Shown: positions 49,620 to 58,768, counted from the stretch's first letter. The stretch: DNA of 64,000 nucleotides from JAEUMG01 sp046349315 (GCA_046349315.1 JAXMCQ010000014.1:1-64000), one strand, 5' to 3'. A program made the numbers and translations. Notes: generated by a model from the sequence alone, not told the origin.

Positions 49620-49718
49620 GTAATCCAGTCACCTGGATTCTCCGAGTGGCTCCTGTCCACTCTGTTTGACGCCTCCCTGTTATAACTTCAGAGCCGCGCT
49701 TGCCGCGGCTCTTTTTTT
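49620..49718 (+). ncRNA. candidate small RNA with anti-Shine-Dalgarno loop
   Basis: Between DUF1192 and rcdA is a compact, structured segment: hairpin AATCCAG-TCAC-CTGGATT, hairpin GAGTGG-CTCCTGT-CCACTC with CTCC in the loop, a single-stranded CCTCCCTG (49672-49679), and a terminator hairpin with T7 at 49691. C-rich loops that pair with Shine-Dalgarno sequences are known from alphaproteobacterial trans-acting sRNAs. No open reading frame of note. It may also be the 3'-UTR of DUF1192 mRNA. No homolog recalled by name. Confidence 0.5.
49691..49718 (+). terminator. rho-independent terminator downstream of DUF1192
   Basis: 8-bp stem GAGCCGCG / CGCGGCTC with a 5-base loop followed by seven T. It ends transcription coming from DUF1192 or from the candidate sRNA. 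Confidence 0.9.
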
Positions 49719-49791
49719 CGTCTGGCACCACATTTGCTGGCAATACCCAAGGGCCAAAGCTGCGGCAGTGCTTGACCGGAAATGAGCCAGG

Positions 49792-49822
49792 TTTCATGAT
49801 CGTGACGGGGACTGACGCATTT
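49792..49822 (+). promoter_or_regulatory. possible sigma-70 promoter of rcdA
   Basis: CTTGAC at 49770 followed after 18 bases by CATGAT lies between the terminator and the rcdA start. It resembles an alphaproteobacterial sigma-70 promoter, with a weak -10. Marked from sequence only. Confidence 0.2.
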
Positions 49823-49852
49823 AAATCAATTTGCGGCAGAGGGTGGGCTTAG

Positions 49853-50371
49853 ATGGCAAGCAGCGTTTCAAAGACCAGGGAACCGGTAGATTTCCTGGCG
49901 CGCTTCACGGCTTCCGAACAATTCGAGAAGGTTTTTAGGGAAGGCATGGGTCTCGTCGAGGAGACCGCCAATTATCTCGATGGTCCGGGCCGCAAGGATG
50001 CCCGCCGCCTCGATCGCAATGGCGCCATCGCCTATGCCACCGAAAGCATGCGCCTGACGACCCGATTGATGCAGCTTGCCTCGTGGTTGCTCCTGCAACG
50101 CGCGATCAGCGCCGGCGAACTCAGCCCGGAAGATGCGCGCAAGGAAAAGCACCGGATCAGCCTCGCCGATATTGGCGCCGGCCACCCCTTGGCCGGTTCC
50201 GATCAACTGCCCGAGAGCCTGATGCAACTGGTCGAGCGCTCTCTCCACTTGCACCAGCGCATCCTCAAGCTCGATGCGATGCTCGCCGTCAAGGCGAAAG
50301 CCGGCGCGCAATCGGAAAGCCCCTTAACCGAGCAGCTTGACCGCCTCGCCAGGGCCTACAAGGCAGGATAA
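49853..50371 (+). CDS. rcdA: CtrA-degradation regulator RcdA (DUF1465)
   Basis: A 172-residue helical protein: FLARFTASEQFEKVFREGMGLVEETANYLDGPGR (about 12-45) and YATESMRLTTRLMQLASWLLLQRAI (about 61-85) match RcdA/DUF1465. In Caulobacter, RcdA works with CpdR and PopA to bring CtrA to ClpXP during the cell cycle. Length and conserved motifs are intact. It has its own short promoter region after the terminator and sits beside DUF1192. Confidence 0.93.
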   Translation: MASSVSKTREPVDFLARFTASEQFEKVFREGMGLVEETANYLDGPGRKDARRLDRNGAIAYATESMRLTTRLMQLASWLLLQRAISAGELSPEDARKEKHRISLADIGAGHPLAGSDQLPESLMQLVERSLHLHQRILKLDAMLAVKAKAGAQSESPLTEQLDRLARAYKAG

Positions 50372-50427
50372 GTTCCGGCCGAACGGAACTGGCATTGCCC
50401 AGGCAATCATGGTGATCTGCGTCCGCG

Positions 50428-51327
50428 ATGCTCACAGCTATCGGGCGATTCTCGGCTGTCTTGTTCTTGCTATGCGCTTGCACGAGCGCATGCCTTGCCA
50501 TGACCGACGCGGAATGGGAGCGGCGCAATGCCGGATCATCGCGACTGCCGGTACGCGCTGATCATTACGCCGAGGACGTCTGCCGCATTATCGCGCGTGA
50601 GGCGCACCGGCGTACCCTGCCCCCCGATTTCTTGGCGCGCTTGATCTGGCGCGAAAGCCTCTTTGAACCCGATGCAGTGAGTCCCAAGGGCGCACAAGGC
50701 ATTGCGCAATTCATGCCGGGTACGGCGCGCGAGCGCGGTCTGGCCGATCCTTTGGTGCCGCATGAAGCCTTGCAGGCTTCAGCGCACCTTTTGTCGGATC
50801 TGCGCGACCGCTTCGGCAATCTCGGGCTTGCCGCGGCCGCCTACAATGCCGGGCCTGGCGCGGTTACCAACTGGCGGGCCGGCAATTCGGAATTGCCTTT
50901 CGAGACGCAGGACTATGTCGTCTTCGTTACCGGCAGGCCTGCCGCCGACTGGGAGGAGAGCACGGCCGACCACGCAGTTCCGGCGATCGGACCGGCCAAT
51001 GATTTTCTGGGTTCCTGCCGAAAATTGGTCCAGCGCCAGTTGAATCCCGAGCCGGCAGTGGCCCGCGGCACGTGGAAAAAATGGGGCGTGGTCGTCGCCG
51101 GCCATCGTTCTGAAACGCAGGCGCTCAAGTCTTTTGCGCGCGCACAAAACCGCTTCCCGTCGCTGCTTGGCGGCAAGGATCCCTTCGTGATGAAGAAGCG
51201 CAATCCGGCGATGGGCCGCAGCCGCATCGCACTCGTCATGATCGGCGCCGACAATCGCGCGGATGCCGAGAAATTCTGCGCGCAATTGCGCGCGTTGGGC
51301 GGTGCATGCCTCGTCCGGCGAAACTAA
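50428..51327 (+). CDS. lytic transglycosylase with SPOR-like C-terminus
   Basis: A 299-residue exported protein with a signal peptide (MLTAIGRFSAVLFLLCACTSACLA; a lipobox-like Cys is possible). The SLT domain carries the catalytic Glu in IWRESLFEP (about 73-82), GAQGIAQFMPGTA (about 88-100) and AAAYNAGPGAV (about 138-148). The C-terminal 110 residues resemble a SPOR fold that binds denuded septal peptidoglycan. It cleaves glycan strands in the periplasm and follows rcdA on the same strand. Confidence 0.9.
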   Translation: MLTAIGRFSAVLFLLCACTSACLAMTDAEWERRNAGSSRLPVRADHYAEDVCRIIAREAHRRTLPPDFLARLIWRESLFEPDAVSPKGAQGIAQFMPGTARERGLADPLVPHEALQASAHLLSDLRDRFGNLGLAAAAYNAGPGAVTNWRAGNSELPFETQDYVVFVTGRPAADWEESTADHAVPAIGPANDFLGSCRKLVQRQLNPEPAVARGTWKKWGVVVAGHRSETQALKSFARAQNRFPSLLGGKDPFVMKKRNPAMGRSRIALVMIGADNRADAEKFCAQLRALGGACLVRRN

Positions 51328-51339
51328 GGCCGGCGTCGA

Positions 51340-51561
51340 CTACTTGTTCAGGAAGCCGAACTTCTGCTTGAACTTGCTGACGCGGCCGGCGCGGTCGACG
51401 AGCGTCTGGTTGCCACCGGTCCAGGCCGGATGCGACTTCGGATCGATGTCGAGCGAAAGCGTATCGCCGGGCTTGCCCCAGGTCGAACGGGTCTGGAACT
51501 TGGTTCCGTCGGTCATCACCACGTTGATGACGTGGTAGCCGGGATGAATCTCTTTCTTCAT
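51340..51561 (-). CDS. rpmE: 50S ribosomal protein L31
   Basis: A 73-residue L31 starting MKKEIHPGYHVINVVMTDGT. It lacks the C-x-x-C zinc motif, so it is the zinc-independent (C-minus) form. GDTLSLDIDPKSHPAWTGG is the conserved centre. Divergent from the ABC exporter gene across about 113 bp. The upstream part of the longer ORF is not L31-like. Confidence 0.95.
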   Translation of the reverse strand: MKKEIHPGYHVINVVMTDGTKFQTRSTWGKPGDTLSLDIDPKSHPAWTGGNQTLVDRAGRVSKFKQKFGFLNK

Positions 51562-51674
51562 GGCGTAAACTCGTCTGGGCGCAGGGCTTGCCCCGCGCGG
51601 GCATGTCATGTTGTGCGGTTCAGGCGCGCGTCTATACAGGAAGCCCTCAAGACCTGCAAGCATCGGCCAAAATC

Positions 51675-53471
51675 ATGAATTTCTCGCCGCAAGGCACTGA
51701 AAAAGAAGTGAAATCCCAGGCTCGTAAGGATCGGCTCAAACCTCTTCTTAGGCTCTTGCCGTTCCTCCTGGCCTATCCCCGGCATCTGGCCCTGGCGACG
51801 ATCGCCCTGATCGTTGCCGCCGGCGCCACCCTCGTCATCCCGATCGCCGTCCGCCGCGTCATCGATCATGGCTTCGATATGGGGGCTGGCGGTCTGGTCG
51901 ATCGCTACTTCATCGCCATGCTGGCCGTGGTGCTGGTCCTGGCACTCGCCTCTGCGGTCCGGTTCTATCTCGTGACGTGGCTGGGCGAGCGCATCGTCGC
52001 CGATGTCCGCACAAGGGTCTTTGCCCATCTCCTCGATCTGAGCCCCGCCTTTTACGAGCGTTCGCGCTCGGGCGAAGTGATCTCGCGCCTCACCGCCGAT
52101 ACGACCCTTGTCAAGACCGCATTCTCGACCTCCGCTTCCATCGCCTTGCGCAATGCCGCGATGTTCATCGGCGCAATGGTCATGATGGTGGCGACCAGCG
52201 CCAAGCTCTCGGGACTGGTCCTGCTTGCCATTCCGCTGATCGTGCTGCCGCTCGTCATTTTCGGCCGCCGGGTGCGCAGCCTGTCGCGCTCGGCCCAGGA
52301 CACGCTTGCCGACAATGCCGCCTTCGCACAGGAGCGCCTCACCGCTGTGACGGCGGTTCAGTCCTTCGTTCAGGAGGATTTCACGCGCGCTGAATTCAAC
52401 GCTTCAAGCGAGCGGGCCTTCAACTCGGCGGCGCGCCGCACCATGGCGCGCGCCTTCCTCACCGCTGCGATCATTGCCCTCTCACTTGGCTCGGTCGTCA
52501 TGGTGCTGTGGTACGGCGCCCAGGAAGTCATCGACGGCCGCATGAGCCCAGGCTCGCTCGGCCAGTTCGTTCTCTATGCCGTGCTGGCGGCAAGTTCGCT
52601 CGGCGAGCTGTCGCAAGTGTGGGGGGAAGTCCAGGCTGCAGCCGGTGCTGCCGAGCGGCTCTCCGAACTTCTCGACGAGAAGCCGGCGATTACCGCACCC
52701 GCTTCGCCCCTGAAGCTCCCTGAACCGCCAAAAGGCCGCGTCGCTTTCGACCAGGTCAGCTTTCGCTACCCGACGCGCCGGGACATTCAGGCACTGCATG
52801 ATCTCACCTTCTCGGTGGAACCCGGGGAGACATTGGCCATCGTCGGCCCATCGGGAGCGGGCAAGACGACGATCTTCGCCCTCCTCCAGCGCTTCTACGA
52901 TCCCGACCAGGGCAGCGTTACGTTTGACGGCATCGATATCGCCAAGGCCGATCCGCATGCGTTGCGCGACCGCATGGCGATCGTGCCGCAGGAGACCGTG
53001 ATCTTTTCAGGCAGCGTGCTCGATAACATCCGCTTCGGGCGGCCGGCCGCCGATCATGAGGCCATCATGGCGGCGGCCCGCGCCGCCCATGTCGATGAAT
53101 TCGCCGACCGCCTGCCCCAAGGCTACGATACCGAAGTCGGCGAGCGCGGTGTCACATTGTCGGGCGGACAGCGCCAACGAATAGCCCTCGCCCGGGCAAT
53201 CCTGCGTGATGCCCCGGTACTGTTATTGGACGAAGCCACCAGCGCGCTCGATGCAACAAGCGAGGCCTATGTGCAGGAGGCGCTGGCGCGACTGACCGCA
53301 AAGCGCACGACCCTCGTCATCGCCCATCGCCTGGCAACCGTGCGCAATGCCGGCCGCATCCTGGTGCTCGATGGCGGGCATTGCGTGGCGATCGGCGCGC
53401 ATGATGATTTGATCGCCAACAATCCGCTCTATGGCGAACTGGCCCGTCTGCAATTCGTCGACGCCGCCTGA
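51675..53471 (+). CDS. ABC exporter, fused permease-ATPase (MsbA-like)
   Basis: A 598-residue half-transporter: six helices in residues about 25-320 and a nucleotide-binding domain thereafter. Walker A GPSGAGKTT (about 392-400), signature LSGGQRQ (about 497), Walker B VLLLDEATS (about 518-526) and H-loop VIAHR (about 550). Dimers export lipids, peptides or drugs. Start is the ATG at 51675 (MNFSPQGTEK); a GCAAGG-like site lies upstream. The rpmE-exporter divergence is common in Hyphomicrobiales. Confidence 0.93.
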   Translation: MNFSPQGTEKEVKSQARKDRLKPLLRLLPFLLAYPRHLALATIALIVAAGATLVIPIAVRRVIDHGFDMGAGGLVDRYFIAMLAVVLVLALASAVRFYLVTWLGERIVADVRTRVFAHLLDLSPAFYERSRSGEVISRLTADTTLVKTAFSTSASIALRNAAMFIGAMVMMVATSAKLSGLVLLAIPLIVLPLVIFGRRVRSLSRSAQDTLADNAAFAQERLTAVTAVQSFVQEDFTRAEFNASSERAFNSAARRTMARAFLTAAIIALSLGSVVMVLWYGAQEVIDGRMSPGSLGQFVLYAVLAASSLGELSQVWGEVQAAAGAAERLSELLDEKPAITAPASPLKLPEPPKGRVAFDQVSFRYPTRRDIQALHDLTFSVEPGETLAIVGPSGAGKTTIFALLQRFYDPDQGSVTFDGIDIAKADPHALRDRMAIVPQETVIFSGSVLDNIRFGRPAADHEAIMAAARAAHVDEFADRLPQGYDTEVGERGVTLSGGQRQRIALARAILRDAPVLLLDEATSALDATSEAYVQEALARLTAKRTTLVIAHRLATVRNAGRILVLDGGHCVAIGAHDDLIANNPLYGELARLQFVDAA

Positions 53472-53481
53472 CTTACTCAGG

Positions 53482-53625
53482 CCTCGCCCTGAGGAGCATC
53501 GCGCAACGATGCCTCGCGGTTCGAGGGCGGCTACGCCGCCACCTCACCGTGAGGATTCAAGAGTCCCCTCATGCTGAGGAGCCCGTGTAGCGGGCCTCGA
53601 AGCACGCAGGCGCCTCACCATGAGG
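53482..53625. repeat. REP-like palindromic repeats, family A (copies 2 and 3)
   Basis: Two tandem elements, 53482-53555 and 53566-53625. Both have the form CTCAxxxTGAGGAGC ... GCCTCGAAG or CGGTTCGAGG ... CCTCACCxTGAGG, matching the element at 8832-8942. They fill the convergent gap between the ABC exporter and the MotB-like gene. Confidence 0.75.
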
Positions 53626-53629
53626 TTGA

Positions 53630-54661
53630 TCAGCGCTCGGTGAGCTTCAATTCGATGCGGCGGTTGCGTGTCTTTGTTTCCTCGCTCTCGCCGATTTCGA
53701 TGGGCTGGAACTCGCCGAAGCCCGCAGCAACCAGATGGCGCGGCGAGACACCTTGAGCGATCAGATATTTTACCACCGCAATGGCGCGTGCTGCCGACAA
53801 CTCCCAGTTGGATTTAAAGGCCGAGGATTGGATCGGATCGGCATCGGTGTGCCCGTCGACCCGCAAGACCCACGCGATATCGGTGGGTATCTCGGCTTCC
53901 AAGCTTCTCAATGCCTCGGCGAGCTTGTCCATTTCCTTCATGCCCGCCGGATTGAGATCGGCGGAGCCCTTGGAGAACAGCACTTCCGACTGGAAGACAA
54001 AGCGGTCGCCCACGACGAGAATATCGGAGCGCTGGCTCAGGATTTTGCGCAAGCGTCCGAAGAATTCGGAGCGGTAGCGTGACAATTCCTGCACCCGCTG
54101 GGCGAGTGCCGAATTGAGCCGGCGGCCAAGATCGACAATCTGCGCCTGATCGGCCTTGGTCCGCGTCTCGGCATCGCTCAAAAGCCCGTTGAGCGTTGCG
54201 ATCTGCCGGCGCAAGGCGGCGATCTGTTGGTTGAGAAGCTCGACCTTGGCCAGCGCCTCGGACGAAATCTGCTTTTCCTTGTCGAGCTGTGTCGTGAGAC
54301 CTGTTATGGCGCTGCCCGCATTCGAGCCCTTCGCCGCCTCGTCTGTGAGGAGCGCCTGAAGCTGCGTATTCTTGGACTTCTCATCCGTGAACTCGTCGTT
54401 GAGCGCAGCGAACGTTGCCTCGAGTTCGGCTTTGGCGGACTGCTCAAGCGCCAAGAGGTCGGTCAGTTCCGCAATTTGCGCCCGCAATTTGCTCAACGCG
54501 GAATCCTGGCCCGAGATCTGCCGCGCCAGCAGGAACTGCGCGATCATGAATACGGACAAGAGGAAGGTGATGACCAGCAGGAGCTGCGCCATCGCATCGA
54601 CGAAACCGGGCCAGTAATAATTGTCTTCGGCGCGCCGGCGCCTGCTCAAGGCCATGGCCAT
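53630..54661 (-). CDS. MotB/OmpA-like peptidoglycan-binding membrane protein
   Basis: A 343-residue protein with one N-terminal membrane helix that carries a protonatable Asp (D22 in WPGFVDAMAQLLLVITFLLS), as in MotB-type ion-channel stators. A long coiled coil (about 55-190) links to an OmpA_C domain (about 220-343; VDGHTDADPIQSSAFKSNWELS, NRRIELKL) that binds peptidoglycan. Follows the MotA-like gene by 6 bp. Absence of flagellar genes nearby argues against a motility role. Confidence 0.87.
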   Translation of the reverse strand: MAMALSRRRRAEDNYYWPGFVDAMAQLLLVITFLLSVFMIAQFLLARQISGQDSALSKLRAQIAELTDLLALEQSAKAELEATFAALNDEFTDEKSKNTQLQALLTDEAAKGSNAGSAITGLTTQLDKEKQISSEALAKVELLNQQIAALRRQIATLNGLLSDAETRTKADQAQIVDLGRRLNSALAQRVQELSRYRSEFFGRLRKILSQRSDILVVGDRFVFQSEVLFSKGSADLNPAGMKEMDKLAEALRSLEAEIPTDIAWVLRVDGHTDADPIQSSAFKSNWELSAARAIAVVKYLIAQGVSPRHLVAAGFGEFQPIEIGESEETKTRNRRIELKLTER

Positions 54662-54667
54662 CGGATG

Positions 54668-55732
54668 TTACTCCTCGTCTTCAACCGCAAGGCGTGGAGC
54701 GTTGGGACGCGCTGACGTCGCCCCCTGCCCTGAGCTGCGGAGAATAAGGCGATGCAATTCGCTCTGCTGCGCCTGCTGGGTTTGCGCCCATTGCCGGACG
54801 ATCTTCTGTTCCTCGCGCATCTGGTTCACGAGATTGGCGACGGCCCCGGCCAGGCGGTCGAGCGAATCCGAATCGGACGAGCCGCCGGTTTGGGCCGCAG
54901 CCGGCTCCGAACCCAGGGCCTCGTCGAGCGTCTTGTTGATCCGTTCGATCCCCTTCTGCAGTCCCTGGAGATCGAGCCTCAGATAATGCGGCACCGAAAG
55001 CTGGCTCTCGCCCGCTTCGATATCGGTGATCGTCGAAAGCCAGTCCTCGAGGTCGGTGTAGAAGCGGTTTTGCGCCTGGCTCGCTTGCAGATCGAGAAAG
55101 CCGAGGATAAGCGAACCGGAAAGGCCGAAGAGCGAGGACGAGAAGGAGAGGCCCATGCCGGCGAGCGGCCGCTCCAATCCGGATTTGAGACTCTCGAACA
55201 CGGTGCCCGATTCGGTAGAGGTGACATCGAGCGCCTTGATCGCATCGCCGATCGATGAGACGGTTTCGAGAAGGCCCCAGAAGGTGCCGAGCAGGCCCAG
55301 AAAGATCAAAAGCCCGACCAGGTAGCGCGAGATATCGCGGGCCTCGTCGAGGCGCGAGGCGAGCGAGTCGAGCATCGAGCGCATCGACATGGTGCTGAGC
55401 ACGGTTCGACCTTGCCGGTCGCGCAAGAGGGCCGCCATCGGCGCCAACAAGCGCGGCGTATAGGGCACATCGAGACTTGGATCGGCAATGCGGAAGTGAT
55501 TGACCCAATTGATCTCGGGCCACAACCGCCACACCATGCGGAAGCTATAGAGAATGCCGAGCAGCAAAACTCCGATGATCAGCCCGTTGAGGCCGACATT
55601 CGCCTGGAAAGCGCGCTGAATATTGGGAAACAGTACCGCGGCAATGATGCCCACGATCAATGTGAACACCATCATCCGCACCAGATAGACCTTGGGCAGG
55701 TCCAGAACCGTCTTGTCCGTGGTGTCCACCAT
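54668..55732 (-). CDS. MotA/TolQ/ExbB-like proton channel protein
   Basis: A 354-residue membrane protein. Two N-terminal helices (about 18-38, 48-62), then a pair of helices in the channel module: LVGLLIFLGLLGTFWGLLETVSSIG (about 141-165) and MGLSFSSSLFGLSGSLILGF (about 198-217), matching the MotA/TolQ signature LGTFWGL. The C-terminal cytoplasmic part is a coiled coil (QQSELHRLILRSSG). Presumed partner of the MotB-like protein next to it. The pair likely couples ion flow to cell-envelope work; the target is unknown. Confidence 0.87.
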   Translation of the reverse strand: MVDTTDKTVLDLPKVYLVRMMVFTLIVGIIAAVLFPNIQRAFQANVGLNGLIIGVLLLGILYSFRMVWRLWPEINWVNHFRIADPSLDVPYTPRLLAPMAALLRDRQGRTVLSTMSMRSMLDSLASRLDEARDISRYLVGLLIFLGLLGTFWGLLETVSSIGDAIKALDVTSTESGTVFESLKSGLERPLAGMGLSFSSSLFGLSGSLILGFLDLQASQAQNRFYTDLEDWLSTITDIEAGESQLSVPHYLRLDLQGLQKGIERINKTLDEALGSEPAAAQTGGSSDSDSLDRLAGAVANLVNQMREEQKIVRQWAQTQQAQQSELHRLILRSSGQGATSARPNAPRLAVEDEE

Positions 55733-55925
55733 TATCCGTTCGCCGCTCGTCCACGCGAGGCGAGCAATGGCGGCAAATGTAGACGATTGCGTGGCGCGTT
55801 TACAGCGTGATGTGGCGCAGGCCTCCTCGATGTCCGCGGTTCAAGGTAGCTGTGGACGCACCAGCATTCGGGGATTGTCATGCTGCGCCCCAAATGACTA
55901 AACTTTCCCTAGGGAAAAGGCGACG

Positions 55926-56648
55926 ATGGGGCGGCGGAGCGCGATATTGGCGATCGCGGCGGGGCTTTGTTTTGGCCCGGTCTCTTGTCTCTGTCGCGCC
56001 GAGGAACCGCAATCTGCCACCAAGGCCGATCGCTGCAGCGCCTGGACCGGACTGACGGCCGGGCCGAACTACGTTTATGGCTATGTCGGCGCGGGAATGT
56101 TTGTCATCGGCGACGCCGATATCGGAGGCGTGGTCGCCCGGCTCGGAATGGGCGGTGGCGGCTATCGCACGGCCGGCGGTAATCCGCATGACGTCGTCCA
56201 GTATGACGCCAATCTGATGCTCGGGTACCGCACCGACTCCGACGGCGCCGTGCTCGGCATCTACGCCGGTGGCGACTTTAGCAGACACGACAACAAGGAC
56301 CCCGGCGCAAACCCGCGCGGCACCGAATGGGGTATCAAAGGTCTGGTTGAAGCCTATGCGCCGCTTGGCGGCGCTTTCTACCTTGCCGGCTACGGCACCT
56401 ATTCGACCGCCTTCGAAACCTTTTCCGCGGACGTGAAGCTCGCATACCGTCTCTCCGAGACCGTTGCCCTTGGCCCCGAAGCGGGCGCGGTGGGCTCCGC
56501 CGGCTTCGCGCAAGGCCGCGCCGGATTGATGGCTGCCTGGAAACTCAAAGACTATGCCGAACTTTCCGGTGCCGCGGGTGCCGGCTGGGATCTCGACGAT
56601 GCCGATATGGGCTTTTACGGCCTGATCAACCTCTATGCCGAGTTCTGA
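55926..56648 (+). CDS. bcsS: cellulose biosynthesis protein BcsS (family)
   Basis: A 240-residue exported protein with signal peptide (MGRRSAILAIAAGLCFGPVSCLCRA). The mature chain is a likely outer-membrane beta barrel: alternating strands such as YGYVGAGMFVIGDAD, GLVEAYAPLGGAFYLAGYG and a C-terminal LINLYAEF ending in Phe. BcsS proteins are seen with bacterial cellulose loci in rhizobia; no other bcs genes are in the window. Its 3' end overlaps the convergent cyclase gene by 16 bp. Confidence 0.75.
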   Translation: MGRRSAILAIAAGLCFGPVSCLCRAEEPQSATKADRCSAWTGLTAGPNYVYGYVGAGMFVIGDADIGGVVARLGMGGGGYRTAGGNPHDVVQYDANLMLGYRTDSDGAVLGIYAGGDFSRHDNKDPGANPRGTEWGIKGLVEAYAPLGGAFYLAGYGTYSTAFETFSADVKLAYRLSETVALGPEAGAVGSAGFAQGRAGLMAAWKLKDYAELSGAAGAGWDLDDADMGFYGLINLYAEF

Positions 56649-58768
56649 GCAGATGGAATTTGCCGTGTCAGATCTTCCTCGATGCGGCGCAGTTCCGCGA
56701 GCGCCTCGGGGATGTTGCGTTTGTCGGCGATGTTGACGGACACATGCCGCCCAGTGCGCGTCACCGCCGCGGCACTGTCCTGTGCAATCAGTCCATTGAG
56801 CAGGTAATACTTCACCGGCCGGACAAATCCTTTCGGCGTGATCTCGCCCATCGGCGTGGCATCGACATTGTCGCGGATCAGAAGCCAGGTCGATTCGGCA
56901 ATCAGGATGGTGTCGGCCTCGGCGGTTGCCTGCAAACGCGCCGCGAGATTAACCGGACTGCCAAGCACGGTATAATCCAGGCGATGATCGGAGCCGAAAT
57001 TGCCAACCGTACAATAGCCCGTCGTGATGCCCATGCGCACGCGCAATGGCTTGGAGATGCCATTCTCCTGCCAGACCTTTTCTAGCTCCAGCACCCGTTC
57101 GCGCATGCGCAGGGCCATGCGTGCGCAGCGCAATGCGTCACTGCGATCGCCCTCGGTCTCGGGATCGCCGAAGAAAACGAGGATCGCATCGCCGATGAAT
57201 TTGTCGATCGTTCCGCCATGCTCGATGGCGATGTTCGACATCTCGCGCAGATAGGTGTTGATGAAGAACGACAGGCGCTCGGGCTCCATGCCGTCGCTGA
57301 TATCGGTGAAGCCTTCGATATCGGAGAAGAAGATGGTGAGATTCTTGCGCGCCAGGGCACCCGGGGCATCCCCCTTGGCCGAGAAGATCGAGCTATAGAT
57401 TTGCGGCGAGAGATACTTGGCGAGCCGGTTCGCAACGCTTTCGAGCTTGTTGGTGCGCTCCGCCACCAAACGGTCCAGCGTCTCGGTCCGCGTCTGCACC
57501 TCGCTTGCCATGCGCGTGAAGGTGCGGGCCAACTCGCCAAGTTCGTCCTTCCGCTTCCGCACGCCTGCAAGGCTTTCGGGATCGAAATGCTGTTCCTCGA
57601 AGGCATTCGCCGCGTCGGTAATGCGCACCACCGGCACCGTGATCTGCGGCGCCACATAGAGCCAGCTGATCAGCAAGGCGCCGAGAATGGCGATACCATT
57701 CAGCATCAACAGGAGTTTGCCGCCGAGATCGATGGCGCGGTTGGACGCCGACACGGCATCCATGGTGCGCGCCTCGACGCCGGCCACCAGCCTGTCGACA
57801 TCCGCGGTCAATCGCGCGGCGATGGCGCGCGCCTGGTCCGCCAGAGTCTTCGCCGATTGTACCTCGGTCAGAAACTCCCGGCGTGGGATAAAGATGCCGG
57901 CCTCGCCGTCGCCGAGACTGATCAGACCATCGGCGACGAGACGCAAGGCGTCCGCCTCTTCGCCGGTCGCAACGCCAAGCGCCGTCTGAAAGCGATCCGC
58001 GGCAGCATCAAATCGCTCGCGCAAAGGCGAGATCAGATTGACGTCCGGCGTATTGGCGGCTTCGGCGAGAAGTCCGCCGATCAGATTGCCCTCGATGCCG
58101 AGCTGGGCGATCGCCGCATAGTCGAGCAACGCATCCTGCGACAGCCTTTGGCCTTCCGCGACCGGCGTCACATCTTCGAGCGTGCGATACCCCGTCACGA
58201 GATACAACGTCGCATCGTCGAGCAATGGCTTCAGCTTCTCGATCAACCGGCGATGCAACTCGACCGCGCGATTGCGGCGTTCGGTAAGCTGTAGCCCGAT
58301 CGCAAGCTGCCTGCCGACCGATTGATCGAGCTGATCAAGCACGCCTGCGAGTTGCCCCGTTGCCTTGCGAATTTTTTCGATCAGTTCATGGGGAATGCCA
58401 CGATCGGTAGCGCCGGATATCTGGCCTTCGAGATCGGTAATGAGTTCGGCGATAATCTTCTGCTGGCCGCGCAGCGCGTCCATGAGGCGACTCTGTTCGT
58501 CTTCGCTTGTCGCCGAGACGAGCGCCGGCATCGTCGCCGCGATCAATGCGCTTTGCTGCGCGAGCCTGAGCGAATCCGTGATCGAAGGGATGTGCTCGCG
58601 CGTGATGCGTCGCTGCAACTGCCCGAGTTCGACGAAGGAAATCCACGCTACGACGCTGGCCGCCAAAGTGAAGGCGATCGCGCCGGCGATTGCGATATAG
58701 AGTTTGGTCGAAAGACCAAGCAATGGCCTGCGGCGTCGGTTCGGCGGGCCTGAGTCATCCGGGCTCAT
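56633..58768 (-). CDS. membrane adenylate/guanylate cyclase with HAMP domain
   Basis: A 711-residue sensor. TM1 about 23-45; a large periplasmic helical domain (about 46-345); TM2 about 350-372 (LLLMLNGIAILGALLISWLYVA); HAMP about 373-430; class III cyclase domain about 465-660. Cyclase motifs include FSDIEGFTDISDGM (metal Asp residues), FIGDAILVFFGDPE (second Asp) and LGSPVNLAARLQ (transition-state Asn and Arg, about 620). It makes a cyclic nucleotide in response to a periplasmic cue. Its ATG overlaps the stop of the binding-protein gene. Confidence 0.93.
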   Translation of the reverse strand: MSPDDSGPPNRRRRPLLGLSTKLYIAIAGAIAFTLAASVVAWISFVELGQLQRRITREHIPSITDSLRLAQQSALIAATMPALVSATSEDEQSRLMDALRGQQKIIAELITDLEGQISGATDRGIPHELIEKIRKATGQLAGVLDQLDQSVGRQLAIGLQLTERRNRAVELHRRLIEKLKPLLDDATLYLVTGYRTLEDVTPVAEGQRLSQDALLDYAAIAQLGIEGNLIGGLLAEAANTPDVNLISPLRERFDAAADRFQTALGVATGEEADALRLVADGLISLGDGEAGIFIPRREFLTEVQSAKTLADQARAIAARLTADVDRLVAGVEARTMDAVSASNRAIDLGGKLLLMLNGIAILGALLISWLYVAPQITVPVVRITDAANAFEEQHFDPESLAGVRKRKDELGELARTFTRMASEVQTRTETLDRLVAERTNKLESVANRLAKYLSPQIYSSIFSAKGDAPGALARKNLTIFFSDIEGFTDISDGMEPERLSFFINTYLREMSNIAIEHGGTIDKFIGDAILVFFGDPETEGDRSDALRCARMALRMRERVLELEKVWQENGISKPLRVRMGITTGYCTVGNFGSDHRLDYTVLGSPVNLAARLQATAEADTILIAESTWLLIRDNVDATPMGEITPKGFVRPVKYYLLNGLIAQDSAAAVTRTGRHVSVNIADKRNIPEALAELRRIEEDLTRQIPSAQNSA

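Noticed and set aside
53630..55732. Zorya-type defence system
   Set aside because: MotA/MotB-like genes are present but no ZorC/ZorD/ZorE partner lies beside them; ordinary stator-like envelope proteins are more likely.
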